NCBI GenBank assembly: GCA_946902875.1
Contig: OX336343.1
Coordinates: 24,165,596-24,229,595 of the forward strand
Length of the DNA stretch: 64,000 bases
Source: Nematopogon swammerdamellus
Lineage: Eukaryota; Arthropoda; Insecta; Lepidoptera; Adelidae
Reading direction: 5' to 3'
Shown here: positions 31,921 through 44,249 of the stretch, piece after piece
Layout of the letters: each line of letters starts with the position of its first letter
How positions within the stretch are numbered: the first letter of the stretch is position 1
Position numbers and translations under genes: made by a program
Notes under the pieces: generated by a model
The model's database searches: none
What the model was told of the DNA's origin: nothing
What the model saw: only the letters and a program-made list of their open reading frames with translations

Positions 31921-32160
31921 TCTTTGTCAAAAAAAAAATCATCCAATCACCCAATTTAATGTTAATGTATCTGAGCAATTCATTGCTGTAGCACTATCAG
32001 ATACAAAGTTGTTAACGAATTAATGTTCAAATGTGCGCACAATTTGCGGAGACAAAGTGCCAGTTACTATGAGTCACCACTGATGATGTCATCGCACGAT
32101 ATGGATTTTTTAATGTTTTGTTTTTTTTATGTTAGATATTATTAAGACCACCGGAGGACC

Positions 32161-32224
32161 CTCTGGGGACATCCTCAGCACTCAGGAGTTCTGAGGATGT
32201 CCCCAGAGTGTGGGACGAAACGTC
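32161..32224 (+). ncRNA. Hammerhead-ribozyme-like motif overlapping an 18-bp hairpin
   Basis: Core CTGAGGA (32191-32197) fits CUGANGA exactly. One extra T follows, then helix II GTCCC (32199-32203) with GGGAC (32212-32216), loop CAGAGTGT, GAAA (32217-32220) and CGTC (32221-32224). The upstream arm 32161-32178 is perfectly complementary to 32191-32208, so an alternative hairpin would sequester the core. Helix I is weak. Confidence 0.45.
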
Positions 32225-32384
32225 AAAAAATGAAAGTGAGTCGCTTTCAGTATACCGCGTAACCGAAAACATTTCTATAATTATTTGTAATAGCGGTAAA
32301 AGCCTAAACTAACATTTATGACCAATATAATGTGCTCGTCATCACTATCATTATGCCAAATTTCAAATGTCTATGCTTAGTTTT

Positions 32385-32472
32385 CGCGAAAGTCTGTGAC
32401 AGACCAACGGACATGGGAGTAATCTTATAAGAGTTCCGTTTTTAACTTTTAAGGTAAGGGACCCTAAAAATA
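32385..32472 (+). mobile_element. Family G 3' fragment
   Basis: GTCTGTGACAGACC with a short ACGGAC stretch, ATAAGAGTTCCG, and the end AAGGGACCCTAAAAA. Confidence 0.5.
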
Positions 32473-32639
32473 ATTGGTGCATGTCGGCCGGATTCGAATC
32501 TTGAACCCTGAGATCAAGATTCCAAGCCAAGACCGCATCGAACACCCGCCGCCGCTGCAAGCTAATTGAACCGCATCACACCACTCGCCTCCCCCAAGCT
32601 CTTGTCTGACCAAAGACTCGACTTCGCGGCAAAGTGAAC

Positions 32640-32920
32640 ATCTTACTAGCGGCAATACTTAATGCTTATTCCACGGGGAGTCCTCGGAGGAGCTGTTTAA
32701 CGCGATTTCGCCGTCCCCTTTCCACATCCGTACAACGCGCACAACCGGTAAACTCTGGAACGCTCTACCTGCCCACATATTTCCCCCCAAGTATAGTCTC
32801 GGGTCCTTCAAGAGAGACGTGAATGGGCACCTGTTAGCCGGCATGGCATTCGCAGCCCCCGCATGCGTCCGAATGTCCATGGGCGTCGCGCCACATATCG
32901 CGCTTAGTGTAAAAAAAAAA
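32640..32920 (+). pseudogene. Non-LTR retrotransposon RT C-terminus with A-tail
   Basis: One plus frame reads KLWNALPAHIFPPKYSLG then FKRDVNGHLL, the hallmark end of Jockey/CR1-type reverse transcriptases (LWN.LP..FP...L..FK..V..HL). It ends in an A-run at 32911-32920. Only the last 80 or so codons remain, as expected for a 5'-truncated insertion. It is unrelated in sequence to the LINE ends at 29 and 46 kb. Confidence 0.7.
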
Positions 32921-34004
32921 TACAGTTGACACGCGCCGCCAGGCTACACCGCGCGATGAGTGCCGACTGCCGCCCGAGCCGGGCAGGGCAGGTTGTACCG
33001 GCGGCGGCGCGGAGGCGGCGCGGCGGCGCGCGCTCGCCTGCTCCTGCGTATATGGAATTTGCGAACAGACTTTTGGGCATTAAATATTTAGAGCGACTTT
33101 GGAGACACGAGATCGGATATAACCACCCAACAATTTTAATAAAATGACAAAATACTTGCAAAGTTGACAGCGCGGAAAATGAAATTTCACTGTGAATTTT
33201 GTGGGATTTTCCTTTTTGATATTTGACCATGCTGTGGCGCGGGGGCGGCGCGGGGGCGGCGGTAGGCCGCGAATGCGCGTGGGAGGTACCTTGACAACGC
33301 TCCTATTGGCCCTGATATACAATACATAAATAACCTCAATACACAATACACGTGCAAAATGTGTGGTCTGAAATTGTGGTTAAAATTTCATCAAATTAAT
33401 ATGTGAATTCAGATTTATAGCGTAGGCTGGTTAATTTATATCTACGTATAAATGCTGGATACGTGTCGTACTTATACAGGGTTAGTTATACCGACAGCAC
33501 TGAAGGGGCGAGGCTCTGTGCCTCAAACTGAGCAATTCGAAGAAAAGAAACAGCGGAGAAAACAAATTTATTTTCGCTTTCCCATACATTTTTCAAAATA
33601 TCGTCTCAGAAAATATATGGAGAAGTGAAAAAATTGTCTCGTTTTGCTCCACGATTAAAAGAAATATATTATCAGCCGTTCCGTATGACTATTGGCATCG
33701 CGTGCTTACATACACGGGTTCTGACGTCACTCACTGCAAACTAATTACGCCGATATCTTCGAGCTTCAGCAGTGTTGCACTCTGTTGGCTCAAAATCAAA
33801 GACCAGAGTCTAAGTCGTGTAACTCTGTAAGAAATATTATTTAGGTTAGTTTTAAGTCGTAATATTTATTGACGACTCGTCAGCACTGTCCAAGAGCTCG
33901 ACGAGAGGAGCGTTCGGAGAGCGTTACTATCGCAACTTCCTCTATTGTCACTTGAATCATTAGAGGTTACAGGCGACTGCCATTATCACCTGCCATAAGC
34001 ACAA
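32921..34004. other. No gene recognised
   Basis: GC-rich patches at 32985-33050 and 33236-33280. A weak inverted repeat (TTCGCTTTCCCATACATTTT against its near-complement) at 33571-33650 may be an old MITE. No gene. Confidence 0.45.
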
Positions 34005-34334
34005 AAACAGAGCAAGTGCGAGTCTAACTCGCGCGCCGAGGGTCCCGTATCGCCATGTCACGGCTAGCGCTACTCACGATCTAGATGGTGTGTTATGAAA
34101 TACTTCATATTAGTTAATGTCATGCTTCATAATCTATTCGGTAGATAGCGCGCGCGCATACACTCTTTTGTTTCTTTTATGGGAACTCCCGTGATTTTTT
34201 TACGTTTTCTTATTTTTATTGTTTGTTGTTATGTCGGCCATAGTAACACATATTCTGTGAACATTTCAACGGGCTACCTATTAGGGTTCAAGAGATACAG
34301 CCCTCGGACATGCGGACGGACGGACAGACGGACG

Positions 34335-34370
<36 letters not shown>

Positions 34371-34418
34371 GCGTAGGCTTAGTAATAGGGTCCCGTACCT
34401 AATACGGAACCCTAAAAA
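34005..34418 (+). mobile_element. Family G repeat, full length
   Basis: Starts CAGAGCAAGTGCGAGTCTAA then CTCGCGCGCCGAGGGTCCCG, has the middle GTCGGCCATAGTAACACATA, and a (GGAC/AGAC)n run at 34312-34371. It ends AATACGGAACCCTAAAAAT. Confidence 0.75.
34312..34371 (+). repeat. (GGAC)n/(AGAC)n microsatellite
   Basis: Tetranucleotide repeat inside the family G element. The same position carries shorter runs in the other copies, so this slot is prone to expansion. Confidence 0.9.
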
Positions 34419-36093
34419 TCATTGATTTTAAATCAGAACACCTCGTGTGCGCTGGTGGTGGTGATTTTGCTGTCCATGGATTTCGGAATGCAGGGACCGA
34501 TGGATGGTCCAAGATGTCAAAAAATCGGAACGTATACACTGTAGGTACTGTACACTTAAATACTTCACTTATTGGATTGTTTTTGTACATATAAGTTCAT
34601 GACATAACTACATAACCTACTTCACCCGCTCTGTAAGCCCTGAACGCATTGCTGAACTTGATGACATGGCAGTGCTTACATTTTTCCACTCAGTCGGCTA
34701 CAATATGAGCCTACGTCCTAGAGTAAGCTGAACCATTGCGAGCATCAACAATCTTACTTCTGATCAGAACGCATCTGGTGTGTTTAGCTTCGACGATCGA
34801 ACGCCAATTCATAGCACCACCGAGTTATATACCAAGGTTGACAGAAAAAAAAGGAATTTTGGGTTTTTTTCTTAAATGCCTTTTGATACTTGCGTAAAAT
34901 GTTGTTCAATATGTGAACCCTGCAACTTGGACACACGTACAAACATCAAGGAAGGAATATAATCGGTCATAATTCCTCTAGGGTTCGCCGTAATCAGATA
35001 TAAACAACTTGAGCTGTTTAGTTCCCGAGCGAGCGAGTGAGCGGAGGCCGGCGCGGCGGCGGCGGCGGCGGCGCAAGCGCAGACCGGCCCGCTCCAGACG
35101 ACTCACATTACCGGCTCCCCATTAATTACCATCCTCAGGATAATGAAGGAAGCTCCCAGATAACGAATAAAAAGAAGATCTGATCCTTTGTGCCGCCGCC
35201 GTCTGCGCGCCCACCGCCTCCGCACCGAGATAGCTACCTACCTCCTACGCTACCTTCACTCTGATTATTCAGAGGGAAATGCAATTTTTTTTTTGCTAGC
35301 TCTCTCTCACTTTTCGAGTATCGGTAGGTAAATCGTCGTGCCCGCTGACAAGCATACAATCTTTGAATAACAATAGTAAAACGATATATTCGGACTATTT
35401 CTGAGAATGTAGATCTCCATAGATACTATCCTGTTTACTTGTTTGTTTGTACATTGCTTTCAAATATATTTTTGTCCTCTTTTAGTAAATAATCAAGTGT
35501 TTGTAGGAGGCACTCCGATGTATCCACTCAAGGTGGTACTAGAAACATCGCACTTTTCCACGAGCGCCCGAGTTCGCTGTTGAGAACTCCCGACCTAGAG
35601 AAATAATTAACTTAGATTTGCCTCTACAACGTGTATTATCTAATTTTTTCGGAAAAAATTTTAAAACGTATTGAACATTTAATGAATGTACTTTGAAATA
35701 ACTTGGGTAAGCATGAAATAAATTAGTTTTAGTTTCAGTATTCAATGTTAGGTTCAATTATTTTAAATTTAAATGTATTATTTCTATTTCTGTTTGATGT
35801 GGTGCGTGGGTGCTTGGGCCGCGCGGAACTGCTGGGAGATTTGACGCTGAATTTTCCGCTCCTTTCTAATACTAAACTGTAGAATTTCTAAATAATAATG
35901 TTTTTTCATGCAAACTTCATTATTCTAGCCATGTTATACCTATATTTTTTTAAATTGCTCTAATAATACCTATAAAATGACAGGCTACTAGATTTATTTT
36001 AAAAAAAAGTAAAATAAAATGTTTGGCTCGCATTTAAGGGTGCTCTATACTTTCCACCGGAGTGAAAGATATGTTTATTATAATATAACATAA
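34419..36093. other. No gene recognised
   Basis: Contains a (GGC)n-rich patch at 35045-35090. Otherwise AT-rich with short frames. Confidence 0.5.
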
Positions 36094-36470
36094 TAGGTTT
36101 TTTTTAACTGACCATGCGTAAAGGGGGTGTTCTGTATCGAAAATAGATCATATTAAAATTATAAAAAAGGGGGTACTATTTTTTAAATATAAAAAAAAAA
36201 CTCGCTTTTACATACTAAACACCTTTTGCTAAGAAACTATGTTTCTATTTCTAATAATTACCGAGATAATAATCGTGAAAGTTTATTAAAGTTCGAACTC
36301 ATAAAGAACACGCGTTGCCGCCGCCGGCGCCGCCCCGGAGTAAAAGCGAGTTTTTTTTATATTTAATAAAATATAAAAATATTACCCCCCTTTTTTTATA
36401 ACTTAAATATGATCTATTTCCGATACAGAACACCCCTTTACGCATGGTCATTTAAAAAAAAGACCTTATG
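36094..36470. mobile_element. MITE with ~118-bp TIRs
   Basis: The left arm 36094-36211 (ACTGACCATGCGTAAAGGGG, GTGTTCTGTATCG, ATAGATCATATT, AACTCGCTTTTA) is inverted at 36340-36470. The inner spacer holds a GC-rich piece (GCCGCCGCCGGCGCC) at about 36315. It has no coding capacity. Confidence 0.8.
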
Positions 36471-36690
36471 TACATCAATATTGCGGTGGGTATTGGGCAT
36501 ATTTATCTATGGAATGTTTGCGGGCAAAAATGATTCGTATTTTGGCATCAGTTTCATCAAAATTGGTTTAGTAGATCCGGAGATATATTCGTGTGACCGA
36601 CAGACGAACAGACAGATACCAGTGGGATCCCATAAAGGAAAATTTTTCGCAATTTTACGACGAGACCCTAAGACATGTTAATTACTAAAG
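36471..36690 (+). mobile_element. Repeat-like segment with CCGGAGATAT
   Basis: TTTAGTAGATCCGGAGATAT with CGTGTGACCGACAGACG is complementary in type to 57920-57955, where ACACGCTGATATCTCCGGAT occurs on the opposite strand. It is probably the edge of a widespread non-autonomous element. Confidence 0.4.
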
Positions 36691-37419
36691 TAAAATACTA
36701 TTTTCTTGTTAACTAGGCCCATTCGGTTCATTAACATTATACCTACATAATACCCGGATCAATGACTCGAAGGCGGTCTATTGTCCTTCTGTTGTGATTT
36801 TGTTCCGCTTGCTTGGAAGAAAATTGTATTTCATTCATTTTAGTTTTTAATAGCTACTTCCTGAACGTACAATTTCGCAGAGGCGTTTTTGAATGCGGGC
36901 AATGTGGAAAGCTTTTTATTTAATCGTTTATAGTTTTGTGGCGCGAGCGAGAGGCGGCGCCTCCGCCCACATGCTTCCCGGATGCTGGTAAGTACACATG
37001 TACACAGGCGCTCACTGCGCCTCGCCTCGGCGCAGGGACTAGACTCGAGTTTCTCGATACTCATTTGAGATACATACCTATTTAGAATTAGTTTTCATAC
37101 CATAAGCACTATATGTATCACTTCCATATTTTTCGATTTATCGAGGTCTTGGTTTAAGAATCATCGACTTTTTGAACCATCGAAAATCGCAAATTTGAAA
37201 CATTTTAACTTATATTATATAACATTTTATATAATTGAAAATATTCGTTTTCACGTGATATTATTAGGTTATATGCCTAGGGTTAGATTAGGTTATTTAA
37301 GACCTTTTCACCGATATGCAACTGGACCTATTATACAAATACTTCTATTTTCAACTTGGATTTTGCGGCCCCTTTTAATTATAGTTGAGAACGCCTGAGT
37401 TTTCGTTTTCACACAAGTT

Positions 37420-37535
37420 ACATGAAGACCGATCCAGTCGTTTACAAGTTATAGGCTGTGACGGACAGACGGACGGGCACAGATTTTATAAGGGTCCCTG
37501 CCAGCATCGCTGGACCCTATATATCTACGGAACCC
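37420..37535 (+). mobile_element. Family G 3' fragment
   Basis: GTTATAGGCTGTGACGGACA, GACGGACGGGCACAG, TATAAGGGTCCC and the end CTACGGAACCCTAAT. Confidence 0.6.
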
Positions 37536-39828
37536 TAATACAAATTAAGGAACAATGAAAGAGAGGTAGGAAATGCTGCCTTCGGACTTCATGTCCATTG
37601 GAATCTTTCTACACGCTCATATTATCGGTACAATGTATTGTTTTTATTTTATAAACATTTTAAACTTTGAATTTTCATGTGTCGCATTGTATTATGTTCT
37701 TACTTACGTAATTTCAATATTCATATGAAAACTTAGAAGGTTCTGCATTTCATTTTCAGCCCGCACACCACCTACACCAAAGCACAATTTTAACGAGCGA
37801 TAAAATCACAGCTCAGTTGGTAGAGAGAAAGTAGATTTTAATATTCATGATAATGTGTCGCATTTTCGGCGCGCTGCATGAAATGGCGAATGGAAATAGT
37901 TGGAGTTAACGTACCTAGGTAGGAATATTGTAGAGTCTGTCTACTGTAAGGTGACGCTCACCTTCACCTCATTTTCCTGACACGTGACATGATGTATGGA
38001 AGGAGAAGCGTGTCATGATAAAGTAGGTGTGATTTTGTAAGACCTGACACCTCTTGAGGCTCGTTCGCGACAGAGGAAAGTTTCTCGGCGGCGCGGCGGC
38101 GGCGGAGGCGGTGGTGCTGAAGCTCTTCGACGGCCGGTTACATATGACGGAATATAACGAGCGGTTTTATATTCCTTCTGTCCTTACGTTCTTAAGTAGA
38201 TACTCAATTCCATCATATTAGAAGCATCATACGGAATAGATATACGCAGGGAGGTCTCGGTGTCGAGGCCCAACAATCATGGCCGCGATGACGCGCAGCG
38301 CATGTGGTGCAGCCCCACCTGGGAGCTACCCATAAACGCGTTCTGGAATCGCTGTACTCTCCTTGGAGTACACCGATTTCGGAATTGATTACAGAGCGGG
38401 TATAAGGGCTGGTGCGCTCGGCACCAGTGGCGATAAAATGCAAGTAACTCCGGAGACAACTCGTAGATAGGGTTTAATCACTACATTATTGTTTGGTAGG
38501 TATGTAACTTTTTGGTAAGATTTTTTTTTATTGGGTGCCGCTTTAAATCAGCGACTCCATGTAGTTCGTTAGCTATATGGAGTTATACATGCTGTGTCAC
38601 ATTCTTTTACTGTCATGGGGCTGGGCACTGCACCGATATTTGTATTTTCAAATTGTTATTCTAAGCGAACTACCACCGGCTCTTAATTGTGGAATAAACG
38701 TTTTGATTTAATAGTAATTTAATTTAAATTATTGTAGTAGGTACCTACGTAGGCTCTTCTCTTTTCTCTTTATCTACGGCTTTCTTAACTCTTAATATTC
38801 AGTTATTAAATATTTTTATATCGCTCAAACAACAACGATTCGTCTTCGTTGATATTTTACTTGTGCTACTTTTGAGGGACACTCTGATAATAATAGATTG
38901 TGAAAAATAAAGCAGGTATATTATACTAATAGCAAGAACGTTGTAACATGGTTTGCTAAATGTTTTTTACATTTTTGCATTTTTTCTTTTCATAGAAAAC
39001 GCGCAAGTACAAATTCAAGGCAAAGTCAGCTCGGACGTTCAAAAGCGCGCCCCCCCCCCCCCCCCCCCCCCGCCTCCCGCAACCCTGTCTTAGCATCCCC
39101 GCTCCTATTTTATTTTTGCGATTAGCATTAGTACCTAATTTAATAATCTAGAATGTTGTATATGCCGCTTTCTACTCATACATATTTTTTTTTTTTTTTA
39201 TGGAAAAAAAAAATATTATGTACGTATTCGTACTGGCTACAATTGACTGCATTTTGGTTTTCAACTTGAATGTAAATTCGCGAAAAAATACCTGTAAGTG
39301 TACCCCGCAGGCGGAGGAGGAGTGCAAGACAAATTGTTCACATTCCGCATCGTCGCGGCCGGGGGCGGGGGCGGCGGCGGGGGGCGGCGGTGCTTAGCGG
39401 AGACAATGAGCGCACGTAGAGTAGCGACCTCTGCCTACGTTTATGTTCGGAATACGCAATCGTAATGGAACAGCGCATAGACTGAAGACGGCGACAAAGA
39501 GAAGAGTACTAGGTATGTAGGTACTCTTGCACGCTAGCTCGCGAGCACCACCACACAGAGTTACTTACAAGCGCTATCCTCGCTAACGCACTCAACACTA
39601 GTCTTTGTTTATCCGTAGTTCATCTAATTAAGCAGACAAATAATCACGCTGCATGTCAACGACATCTTAAACTAGTAAATAAAAGTATTCGATTGGTTTA
39701 AATATTTTGTTTAATTTATAAAATGTAAACCTATTAAATAAAAATTAGTGCAGCATTTTATTTTGAGACAGAAAATGTACTAAATCCCGCGACCGAACGC
39801 CGCCGCCGCGAAACCTTTTATTAGGGAC
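37536..39828. other. No gene recognised; 22-C run at 39050-39071
   Basis: AT-rich with GC-rich patches (38085-38115, 39357-39395) and a poly-C run. No gene or repeat family was assigned. Confidence 0.5.
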
Positions 39829-40130
39829 TAGCTTTTGCCCGCGGCTTAGCTCGCGGTAGACTCAGTTTAATAGCAAACCAGATTTAAACGAAAATATGAT
39901 AATAAAAAATCGCTTCTCTTATATTATCTCTCCCGTCCATTATACTATACTCTACTTAATCTGCTCAGCCCTAAGGCTATTCAGCGGGATGGTATAATAG
40001 CCTATAGCGAGCCTCAAGAGCTACTCGTTCCATTGGTGTAAATCCCATCAAAATCTGTTCAGTGGTTCCGGAGTTTACCTCAAACATACATACAGACACG
40101 TTCCCTTTTATAAGAAGGTAGAGATTAGTA
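39829..40130 (+). mobile_element. Family D element, full length (~300 bp)
   Basis: Starts GACTAGCTTTTGCCCGCGGC and passes through CAAAATCTGTTCAGTGGTTC and CATACATACAGACACG. It ends TTTTATAAGAAGGTAGAGAT. It gives the family structure without the polypurine expansion seen at 3240-3345. Confidence 0.7.
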
Positions 40131-40168
40131 TCTTCATTAACAAACAAAAATTAAAATGTATAATATAT

Positions 40169-40520
40169 ATGTCCCAAAACTCAACGTCAAGCGGGAACCA
40201 GGGAGTATGACTACCCAGGGAAAATAAGAAAAAAAGCATTTTTTGAGAAACGTTGAAAATTGGCATTTTTAGGTAGGTACTACGACTACAATTTTGCAAA
40301 TATAATTGATAAAAAAAAATTATTGGTAGCCTAAATAACTCTGCTATTGATCAGTATTCCAAACAAAACGAGAATGCCTGTAGTTTTACCAAAAAAAAAA
40401 TTCAGTTCAATTTTTTTCTAAAAAAATAAATGACTCCGATTTATTTTTTCTTATTTTTCCCTGGATAGTCATAAACTGGCCTACTTCCTGGTTCCCGCTT
40501 GTCGTTGAGTTTTGGGACAT
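40169..40520. mobile_element. 352-bp MITE, TIR ATGTCCCAAAACTCAACG
   Basis: The left arm ATGTCCCAAAACTCAACG, AAGCGGGAACCAGG, ACTACCCAGGGAAAATAAGA is inverted at the right end, which carries a ten-base insert. The ends read ATGTCCC and GGGACAT. It is non-coding. Confidence 0.85.
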
Positions 40521-41585
40521 GGTGTATTTATCAGTAGGTAGCCAGGTAGCCCCTCGCTGTCATGCAAATGTGCGCCGCCCGGCGCGGACGGCAGCGTCAG
40601 TTGAATCAAACGTTGTATTGTTCTGATAGATTCCTAGCTCTACACTGCGTCGCGCGCGTCGACTCGCAGCTTACGAGAATAAAATATAGTGGCAGGATGA
40701 GGTCTGCCTTGTTCCATTCGTCTCTGGTAGCGGTGGCCGCTCGGGACATAGCACACGAGTACAAGTAGCTCGCTTTTGGACGTCCGAACTGACTTTGCCT
40801 CGCAGTAAAGTGTGTACTTGCGCGTTTGTACTTGTATGAAAAGAAAATGCCACACGTTGATAACATTTCGCAAACTACGTTACAAGGTTGGCTCTTAGTT
40901 TCCGGTTTTATTCTGGCATAGGCCAGTGTAACTAAATTCACTTTTTTTTATTTATGCGCGACATGTAGCGCCGAGCCGCCCATAAGGTGTCTAACGACGC
41001 CCAAAGACACGCGAGGTTCCGAATGCCATGCCAGTCTGACAGGTGTTGTTCAATTTGTCGCCAATTCTTTTTAAATATTTTTATGTTGCATGTTTTTTCT
41101 TACACTGGCGACAAATTATACTCTCATTTAATTTTATTTCAGTTTTCATGACCGTTAATTTTATAAATTGTAATGTAATATTTTTAATTAAAATAATTAA
41201 TTAGTCCTTTATTGTAATTATTGTATAATTGCTTTAAATGTTGCGTGGCACGTTTGCCTTTTGTTTACTCATTTGTCGTTTCTGCAATACGATATTTGTA
41301 AAATTTATGCATGCATGTGTCAGATACAATCGTATCCACTCATGAAATGAGCCACGAGCCACTAATGATGCGTGTGTGCTTATGATCGGAGCATGAAGGT
41401 TAGGTGTCAAGGACTGGGAGAGCCCAGCAAGGCGCAAAGTTTTGCGGTTGATAGGTTAGGTAAAGTTCTCGAAAAGTTGCCACTTGGGGACAGGAGAACC
41501 TTGTCGCCTTCAACGTTCGCAAGACGCAATGTTCTGTTTTCTCTTCTAACGTCGACCCGCTTTCCTTGCAAGTTTCCAAGGTAGG
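40521..41585. other. No gene recognised
   Basis: Short overlapping frames on both strands at 40562-40941 have no recognisable domain. AT-rich around 41050-41240. Confidence 0.45.
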
Positions 41586-41910
41586 TGTGGGGCCGGTACT
41601 TTAAAAGAATAACCCCACTGCATCTCTCCCCGTGCATGTCGTAAAAGGCGACTAAGGGATATGACTCCCTTCTTATATTACAAGGTGGTAGGGTTTAACC
41701 CGCCCGGGTTTGTACCACGCACTGAATGAAATGTCGGTCGAAACGGCTATGTAAATAGTTTGTGTTTTCCGTCCAGTTCAGTGTAGCCGGCACGACCGAA
41801 GGGAAGCACTGACGTGGCACCAAGTTCACCCGGTGTTATGGGCTGACATCACGGATGTTGTAGGTGATGTAGCCAACCGTGTCAGTGTCAATAAAAATAA
41901 AACCTGTCAT
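41586..41910 (+). mobile_element. SINE-like element, family C
   Basis: The head GTGGGGCCGGTACTTTAAAA, CTCTCCCCGTGCATGTCGTA and AAAGGCGACTAAGGGATATG is joined to the body used by family B: GGTGGTAGGGTTT, CTGAATGAAATGTCGGTCG, CAGTTCAGTGTAGCCGGC, GGTGTTATGGGCTGAC, GTAGGTGATGTAGC. It ends GTGTCAGTGTCAATAAAAAT. No tRNA or 5S promoter is visible in the head, so it may be the 3' end of a longer element. Confidence 0.7.
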
Positions 41911-41934
41911 TCCTGTCTCGGAGCCCCTTACCGC

Positions 41935-42018
41935 TCAAAACATACAGCCCGTTAAAGGTAGGACGGACAACGTAGGCTTGGAAGTAGGCTTCCGTGCGGA
42001 TACGGAACCCTAAAAAAG
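41935..42018 (+). mobile_element. Family G 3' fragment
   Basis: ATACAGCCCGTTAAAGG, GGACGGACAACGTAGG and the end GATACGGAACCCTAAAAAA. Confidence 0.6.
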
Positions 42019-42303
42019 TGTGAGTGCCTAGACTCGCGTTGAGTTAAGTCGAGTGTACAGAGACCTGTCTAGTTCAATCTGTTTTACATATATACTGAAA
42101 CGCTTATTAAAGGCGGGTGAGGTGAAGAGAGTGCGAACAAATTCACTAGACAGACTCACGGTATTCCATTTTACTTTAGCCTCGGTCTACACTCCGGTAT
42201 AAATACTTGCGCATCAATGATTTGATGTTGCAGCAACAAAACCAAAAAAAAAAAAAAATAATATCTCGATTAGTATTTGTATTAGTACCTAATATTATAT
42301 TTG

Positions 42304-42640
42304 TCAGCCTCGGTAGCTCAGTGGTGCGGTCGGTCGACTGTTGTTAAGCACGCGGTCAGTACTAGGATGGGTGTCCGCTCGACCGTTGGAGGTTGATGGT
42401 GGTTCGGATTCAAGGTAAAACTGGAAAACTCTTCACTTCTTACCTTACTAGGTGGTAGGGTTTATCCTGCCCGGGTTGGTACCACCGCACTGAATGGAAC
42501 GTAGGTCGAAACGGCTATGCAAATACATCGTGTTTTCCGTCCTGTTCAGTGTGGCCGACACGAAATGAAGAGAAGCACTAACATGGCACCTAGTTCACCC
42601 GGTGTTATGGGCTGACATTTTCAGATTCATTTCAACCCGT
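42304..42640 (+). mobile_element. 5S/tRNA composite SINE (family B), copy 1
   Basis: The head has a tRNA-like A box (TAGCTCAGTGG, 42314-42324), then a shortened 5S-like stretch (TTAAGCACGCGGTCAGTAC, GGATGGGTGTCCGCT) and a B-box-like GGTTCGGATTC. The shared body follows from AAAACTGG to GGGCTGACATTTTC. 5S box A is partly deleted in this copy. Confidence 0.75.
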
Positions 42641-42748
42641 TTCAGATTCATTAAAAAAAATCGTGTATCATTTTGTCTCCAAAGAGGCTGTAGAGCATGC
42701 TGGTGATAGGCTCACCGCGTATACATACAGCCTATAGAAGTGGTTGTA

Positions 42749-42750
42749 GG

Positions 42751-42818
<68 letters not shown>
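42749..42818 (+). repeat. (GTGC)n microsatellite, ~17 units
   Basis: Pure GTGC/TGCG run. A frame across it reads repeated Ala-Cys-Val-Arg and is not a gene. Confidence 0.95.
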
Positions 42819-43375
42819 GTGATGCCGCGTCGCCCTCGCATACTGAGATTAACTTTTATTTATTCAATCCAAATTGTGCTCGGGCGGTGATAAAATTTGA
42901 GTGCGTTGCGGCAGAGCTATAATATATATGTGAACCCTTCCGCTCTGCGCTCCCACTCGCTCCCAGCCTGGTAGAGCAGCGGTGTCTGCCGTGACCTACT
43001 ATAATAAGTATACAACTAACTACCACAATACTGAATCTGGAAATATTTTATTTAGGAATCAAACCGTTAACAATCCTGCATCCAGTTACTTTCGTCGAAT
43101 TAAGTTTATATTGTGAAAGCGATTACTTTTATGCTTCGAGGTAAAAATAAATGTAATGTAAACTTGAAAGATGTTGTTATAATACGGATATATATAATAC
43201 GCTCACGAAGTCTTCACTGCGCGGCTCCCAACAGCACCAGCTTCCGCTCCGCACGCACAATAAACTCATAACTCTTACCATTTGATTTCGCCGTAGTCGG
43301 GTAACAATAAAATTATAATTCGCGCTGTAGTCTGCGTGCGGTGAAGTTTTTTTTTTAATAATTTTTTTATGGAAA

Positions 43376-43682
43376 CTGACACGGTTCGCTACATCACCTA
43401 TGTACAACATCCGTGATGTCAGCCCATAACACCGGATGAACTTGGTGCCACATCAGTACTTCCCTTCGGTCGTGCCGGCTAAACTGAACTGGACGGAAAA
43501 CACAAACTATTTACAAAGCTGTTTCCACCGACCTTTCATTCAGTGCGGTGGTGCCAACCCGGGCCGGTTAAACCCTACCACCTAGTATTATGAAGGGAAT
43601 CATATCCCTTAGTAGCCTTTTACGATATACACGGGGAGAGATGCAGTGGGGCTATTTTTTTTAAAGTACCGGCCCCACGAGG
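43376..43682 (-). mobile_element. SINE-like element, family C, minus copy
   Basis: Reverse complement of the 41586 element: head CCCCACTGCATCTCTCCCCG, CGTAAAAGGCTACTAAGGGA, same body, end GTGTCAGTTTCCATAAAAAA. It is inverted relative to the first copy 1.5 kb away. Confidence 0.75.
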
Positions 43683-43877
43683 TCGTTGACCTTGACGAGT
43701 TGTTGTTCGTTAGTGAACCCTCCCCCGGGGAATCCCGCAGGTAGAGCGAGTGCGCGCGGCTGCGGCTCGGGCGGGACCAACGACATAGTTACCCGCTCTC
43801 TCACCTCTACTGCACCTCCTCCGCTAGCGCTTGCCGCGCCACCTCGCTCCTGGGGATTTGTATGAGACGCACCCAGC

Positions 43878-44238
43878 GTCAGCCTCGATAGCTCAGTGGT
43901 ACAGACAGTCTACTGTCGCTATTGGTTGTTAAGCAACGCTGGCCGCGGTCAGTATTTGGATGGGTGACCGCTCGACCGTTGGAGGCTGACCGTGGTTCGG
44001 ATTCCTCGTAAAACTGTAGGTAGTTTCTTACCTTACTAGGTGGTAGGGTTCACCCGCCCGGTTTGGTACCACCGCACTGAATGAAACGTCGGTCGAAACG
44101 GCTATGTAAATAGTTCGTGTTTTTCGTCCAGTTCAGTGTAGCCGACATGAAATGAAGGGAAGCACTGACATGGCACCTAGCTCACCCGGTGTTATGGGCT
44201 GATATCACGGATGTTGTAGGTGATGTAGCATAAAAAAA
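43878..44238 (+). mobile_element. 5S/tRNA composite SINE (family B), copy 2
   Basis: A box TAGCTCAGTGG at 43889-43899; 5S box-A-like TTAAGCAACGCTGG at 43929-43942; 5S box-C-like AGTATTTGGATGGGTGACC at 43951-43969; B-box-like GGTTCGGATTCC at 43994-44005. The body shares CTTACTAGGTGGTAGGGTT and GGCACCTAGCTCACCCGG with the other families. It ends GATGTAGCATAAAAAAAA. The 5S-like block matches the 3' half of insect 5S rRNA around its internal control region. A 5S-derived SINE joined to a tRNA-SINE body has been described in noctuids (HaSE3). Confidence 0.85.
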
Positions 44239-44249
44239 ACCTTTCCACG

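Noticed and set aside
32090..32115. CTGATGATGTCATCGCACG as a hammerhead core
   Set aside because: No GAAAC partner at a suitable distance.
33571..33650. A further MITE
   Set aside because: Only a short imperfect inverted repeat is seen, without matching outer ends.
42740..42922. Ala-Cys-Val-Arg repeat protein
   Set aside because: Direct translation of the (GTGC)n microsatellite.
43925..43975. 5S rRNA gene
   Set aside because: Only the 3' half with the internal control region is present, flanked by SINE sequence in every copy.
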